Origin: Methylobacterium brachiatum
GTDB taxonomy: Bacteria > Pseudomonadota > Alphaproteobacteria > Rhizobiales > Beijerinckiaceae
DNA length: 64,000 bases
NCBI RefSeq assembly: GCF_020523825.1
Contig: NZ_JAJALK010000003.1
Location: forward strand, 496,001-560,000
Direction of reading: 5' to 3'
Both the position numbers and the translations under genes were made by a program. Under the pieces are notes generated by a model, which had not been told where the DNA came from, did not search any database, and worked only from the letters and a program-made list of their open reading frames with translations. Positions 61,156 to 64,000 of this stretch are shown piece after piece; the first letter of the stretch is position 1; every line of letters begins with the position of its first letter.

Positions 61156-62031
61156 TTAGTGGAGAGCGGTGTGGTGGGCGATGCCCCTTTCGAATTGGGT
61201 GGGGCTGGTGAAGCCGAGCGCCGAGTGACGGCGTCGGGGATTGTAGAAGCCATCGATGTAACGGGCCAGCGCGTCGATGGCCTCGGCTCGCGTCTGGAAG
61301 GCGGTGCGCCAGACCAGTTCGCTCTTCAGCGTCTTGAAGAACGTCTCGACCATCGCGTTGTCAAAGCAATTCCCCTTGCCAGACATCGAAATCACGATGC
61401 CATGTCCTCGTAGTTCCGCCTGATACTCATTCGCACAGTACTGACTGCCGCGGTCGGAATGATGCAGCAAACCTGGTCCGGGCTGCCGGACGACGAGGGC
61501 ACGTCGCAGCGCAGTCAGCGCGAGCTCCTTGTGAAGACGGTCGCCCACCGCCCAGCCCACGACCCGTCGAGAGTACAGGTCGAGGACCACCGCCAGGTAC
61601 AGCCAGCCCTCCCGCGTCCAGATGTAGGAGATGTCGCTCCCCCACTTCCGATCCGGCCCAGCCGCCGTGAAGTCCTGGTCGAGGTGGTTGGGCGCGATCG
61701 GGAAGGCGTGGCCGCTGTCCGTCGTGCGTCGGAAGCGGCGCGGCTGGCGGGCCTTGAGCCCGTTCTCCCGCATCAGCCGGGCCACGCGTCGCCGGCCTGC
61801 CGCCAAGCCCTGCTCGCGCAACTCATGCGTCATGCGCGGGCTGCCATACGTCTCGTGCGAGAGCGTGAAGGCGGAGCGAACATGGGCAAGCAGCACGAGG
61901 TCCTCGCGCTGCCGTGCCGAAGCCGGACGATTCTTCCAGGCAAAGTAGCCGCTCGGACTGACGTCGAGGACCTTGCACAGGCGCGCGACCGGGAAGTCCT
62001 TCTTCGCCGCGTCGACGAGGCGGAACCTCAT
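61156..62031 (-). CDS. IS3-family transposase OrfB (DDE integrase domain)
   Basis: A 291-residue catalytic subunit. It has the HTH_21 region with SHETYGSPRMTHELR, then the DDE triad in KWGSDISYIWT, HHSDRGSQYCANEY and DNAMVETFFKTLKSE. The ATG overlaps the orfA stop (62028-62031), and a run of T bases just upstream in orfA could serve a frameshift to make the OrfAB fusion. It appears intact. Confidence 0.92.
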   Translation of the reverse strand: MRFRLVDAAKKDFPVARLCKVLDVSPSGYFAWKNRPASARQREDLVLLAHVRSAFTLSHETYGSPRMTHELREQGLAAGRRRVARLMRENGLKARQPRRFRRTTDSGHAFPIAPNHLDQDFTAAGPDRKWGSDISYIWTREGWLYLAVVLDLYSRRVVGWAVGDRLHKELALTALRRALVVRQPGPGLLHHSDRGSQYCANEYQAELRGHGIVISMSGKGNCFDNAMVETFFKTLKSELVWRTAFQTRAEAIDALARYIDGFYNPRRRHSALGFTSPTQFERGIAHHTALH

Positions 62032-62324
62032 CGACTTCCCTCTTTGGCGAAAAAAGCCGTGGCCCGCTTCAGGATCTCCCGCTCCTGGCGCAGCACCTCG
62101 TTCTCGCGGCGCAGGCGCTTGAGCTCGGCGGCCATGTCCTCCTGCCGTTCCGCCGGCGGGTGGTCCATCTCCCGCTCACGTCGGCCGTCGATCCAGTTGC
62201 GCAGCGTCGAGAGCCCGACGCCTAGATCGGCGGCGACTTCCCGGCGGGACCGCCCGCTCGTCTGCGCCAGTCGCACCGCCTCGGCACGAAACTCAGGGGT
62301 AAAGGTTTGCTTCCGGTCTGACAT
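62028..62324 (-). CDS. IS3-family transposase OrfA
   Basis: A 98-residue helix-turn-helix and leucine-zipper protein: FTPEFRAEAVRLAQTSGRS, then REVAADLGVGLSTLRNWIDG, with a C-terminal coiled coil ELKRLRRENEVLRQEREILK. It binds the element's ends and joins OrfB for transposition. It appears intact. Confidence 0.92.
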   Translation of the reverse strand: MSDRKQTFTPEFRAEAVRLAQTSGRSRREVAADLGVGLSTLRNWIDGRREREMDHPPAERQEDMAAELKRLRRENEVLRQEREILKRATAFFAKEGSR

Positions 62325-62377
62325 CGGAACCCTCCTCCTTCAGGAAAAGAGCTCTCCACTTTTGCGAGGCAAGTCCA

Positions 62378-62646
62378 ATGTCGGGCTTGTTCTGGTGGTC
62401 GGCGCCGACGATCCGGATGGCGACCCCGGGCAACAGCGCCGCCGCCTCCTCCGCGGTCATGCGGGCGGCCAGCTCCGAGCCCGCGCCCGACTTGTCCGCG
62501 TAGACGCTCGATCGGTCGCCGAGCACACCGATCTTGACGACGCCGTCGGAGAAGGCCTCCGCGGCCGGAGCACCGGTCGGGACGAGGGCCGCCGCGAGCG
62601 CGCGGAACGCGGCGGCGCGGCCGCGCGCGCCGAACCGTCCGGTCAT
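62378..62646 (-). pseudogene. Branched-chain amino-acid ABC transporter binding protein, 5' fragment
   Basis: From ATG at 62646 the frame encodes a signal peptide ending at APAAEA and the first part of a LivK-type periplasmic binding protein (FSDGVVKIGVLGDRSSVYAD, IRIVGADHQNKPDIG). It is cut by the right end of the IS3-family element, so about 300 residues are lost. The frame runs on into the IS for a few codons. Confidence 0.72.
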
Positions 62647-62699
62647 GGTCGTCCTCCCCGTGTCGTGACGCTCGGGCTTCGGAAGCGTGGTCGCGGCGC

Positions 62700-63395
62700 T
62701 CAGCCGCCGCGGCGTCCCTGGCCGAACAGGATGGCCTTCGACTCCTCGGTGACGGTCGGAGTCGAGTTGACGGCCTTACCGGCCGCGTAGGCGCGCTGCA
62801 CGGAGGGGCGCACCGCCAGGGCATCGAGCCAACGGCGGACGTTCGGGTACTCCTCGATCCGCTGACCCTGCCGTTCCCACAGCAGGCATCACGGGTAGGC
62901 CGCCATGTCGGCGATGCCGTATGCGTCGCCTACGATGAAGGGGCGATCGGCCAATCGCTCGTCGAGGACCCCGTAGAGGCGCGACGTCTCCTTGACGTAG
63001 CGTTCTATCGCATAGGGAATGCGCTCGGGCGCGTAGTGGCTGAAATGGTGATTCTGGCCGAGCATGGGGCCGAGCCCGCCCATCTGCCACATCAGCCATT
63101 CCAGCGTGGTCTTGCGGCTGCGCCGGTCGTCGGGCATCAGGCCGCCGAGCTTCTCGGCGAGGTAGATCAGGATCGCGCCGGACTCGAAGACCGGAACGGG
63201 CTCGCCGCCGTCGGCCGGCGCGTGATCGACGATGGCCGGCATGCGGCCGTTCGGGGAGATGCGCAGAAAGTCGGGTTCGAACTGCCGGCCCTCGCTGATG
63301 TTGACCGGCACGATCCGGTAGGCCGCTCCAGCCTCCTCCAGCGCCAGCAGGATCTTGTAGCCGTTCGGGGTCGTCCAGAAATGCACGTCGATCAT
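62700..63395 (-). pseudogene. Glutathione S-transferase (YghU/YfcG-like) with premature stop
   Basis: From ATG at 63395 the frame reads a thioredoxin-like GST N-domain (FWTTPNGYKILLALEEAGA, RISPNGRMPAIVDH) and helical C-domain (WLMWQMGGLGPMLGQNHHF). At 62889-62891 a TGA replaces the Trp codon expected in AAYPW, after which the same frame continues CLLWERQGQRIEEYPNVRRW to a normal end at 62700. A nonsense mutation is the simplest reading. The shortened product would be 168 residues and lack the last helices. Confidence 0.8.
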
Positions 63396-64000
63396 GGCGG
63401 AGAATCCGATCCTTCGTTGGAGAGGTGGGCGCGAGCCGCCCTCGCAGCCAGGCCGTCGAAGAGGGCGAGCGACCGGTCGCGCCAGGCCGCGACCGGGTCG
63501 TCCGCCGCCAGGAGTCCGCGCGGCGACGAGCATCGAGCCCACTGGAACGCGGCGAATACGATGTAGTCGGCAAAGTTCGGGCGCTCGCCCCCCAGGAAGG
63601 GTTGCGACCGGATGGTCGCGCGGAGCGGCTCGAGGGAGGCCCGGAAGGCGGGCAGGGCCTGATCGGCGCCCGCCGCGACCGCCTCGAGCGTCGCCCCGAA
63701 CCGCGCCTCCCGCGTGCGCCTGAAGTATTCTTGGTCGCGCTCGTGCAGGATGGTCCAGACGTCCAGCACGATCTGGCGCCCGATCCCGGGAATCACGACC
63801 CCGTCGCACCAGTTCCTGACGAACACGATCCCGGCTCGGGCCTCGCGCGGACCCAGCAGGGACGGCCGGTCGGGATACTTGGCGTCGAGATGACAGGCGA
63901 TCGACCAGGAATCGACGATCACCGCGCCTTCGTCCACTAGGACGGGAACGCGATCCTGGCCCGAGAAGGCGATGGTCGCCTTGTCGGTGAAGCGCCACGG
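63392..64000 (-). CDS. Glutathione S-transferase family protein, C-terminal part
   Basis: The minus-strand frame runs from beyond the window to a stop at 63392. It shows the end of the thioredoxin fold (DRVPVLVDEGAVIVDSWSIA) and a helical C-domain with KYPDRPSLLGP and RPNFADYIVFAAFQW. It resembles the beta-etherase/LigE-like GST branch. It overlaps the start of the downstream GST pseudogene by four bases, so the two formed one operon. The N-terminus is not in the window. Confidence 0.8.
   Translation of the reverse strand, partial: PWRFTDKATIAFSGQDRVPVLVDEGAVIVDSWSIACHLDAKYPDRPSLLGPREARAGIVFVRNWCDGVVIPGIGRQIVLDVWTILHERDQEYFRRTREARFGATLEAVAAGADQALPAFRASLEPLRATIRSQPFLGGERPNFADYIVFAAFQWARCSSPRGLLAADDPVAAWRDRSLALFDGLAARAARAHLSNEGSDSPP

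Larger units (their letters stand above)
61141..62377 (-). mobile_element. IS3-family insertion sequence
   Basis: A 1237-bp element bounded by imperfect inverted repeats: TGGACTTGCTTCAGTTTAGT at the left end and, in reverse complement, TGGACTTGCCTCGCAAAAGT at the right, both continuing GGAGAGC. It starts TG and ends CA as IS3 elements do. It carries overlapping orfA and orfB on the minus strand. Flanking bases (GAT left, ATG right) do not form a duplication, and the two sides are halves of different genes, which points to deletion after insertion. Confidence 0.88.

Noticed and set aside
62889..62891. Selenocysteine at the TGA in the glutathione S-transferase gene
   Set aside because: The family has Trp here, one base from TGA, and I see no clear SECIS-like hairpin; nonsense mutation is simpler.
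1..64000. CRISPR arrays or rRNA genes
   Set aside because: No regularly spaced direct repeats and no ribosomal RNA sequence were seen in the window.

Overview
The window is high-GC chromosomal DNA from an alphaproteobacterium, most likely Methylobacterium or a close relative. The support is the codon bias, enzymes of the rhizobial very-long-chain lipid A acylation pathway, a proton-pumping rhodopsin paired with a retinal-forming Blh enzyme, and many families common in that genus. This is inference from gene content; no 16S gene or other marker is present.

Positions 1-30,995 are mostly housekeeping and metabolic genes. They include the start of selB, a CYTH-CHAD protein, a TerB-like protein, two coupled M20 amidohydrolases and a fabF-fabG pair. 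Next come an SH3 protein, a PemK-type toxin-antitoxin pair, and then adhXL- and lpxXL-like genes, so lipid A acylation genes flank a toxin-antitoxin insertion. They are followed by a DUF1223 protein, an altronate/galactarate dehydratase, a large unknown protein, putA, a peptide-type ABC binding protein, a DUF2218 protein, blh with a DTG-motif rhodopsin, an FAD-linked oxidase, a fumarylacetoacetase-like protein, a Nudix hydrolase and tRNA-Gly(GCC).

Positions 31,000 to about 56,000 look like a genomic island next to the tRNA. It begins with 1.1 kb without a recognisable gene. Then comes an operon with a perfect 19-bp palindromic operator: a carrier-protein-like gene, an XRE repressor, an ImmA/IrrE metallopeptidase, a papain-like peptidase and a thymidylate-synthase-like protein. 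It converges on a coupled MazG-type pyrophosphohydrolase and uracil-DNA-glycosylase-like pair. I regard this 32.1-37.3 kb block as the best candidate for an undescribed system, probably defence-related. After it come an XRE/metallophosphoesterase divergent pair with its own palindrome, an IS1111-type IS110 element, and an Mrr-like nuclease with a Gabija-like GajA/GajB pair bounded by diverged direct repeats. A further cluster holds a soluble AAA/M41 protease, a GIY-YIG/DUF4357 protein and an excisionase-like protein. The block ends with a tyrosine integrase overlapping a second, apparently catalytically dead recombinase-like gene.

Positions 56,000-64,000 are accessory and eroded: a membrane protein, an AhpD-like protein divergent from an AraC regulator, a GNAT enzyme, a transporter fragment, and a TetR regulator sharing a 17-bp operator with a frameshifted flavin monooxygenase. 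That gene is cut by an IS3-family element whose other side cuts a branched-chain amino-acid-binding protein gene. Two glutathione S-transferase genes follow, one interrupted by a stop codon and one running off the window.
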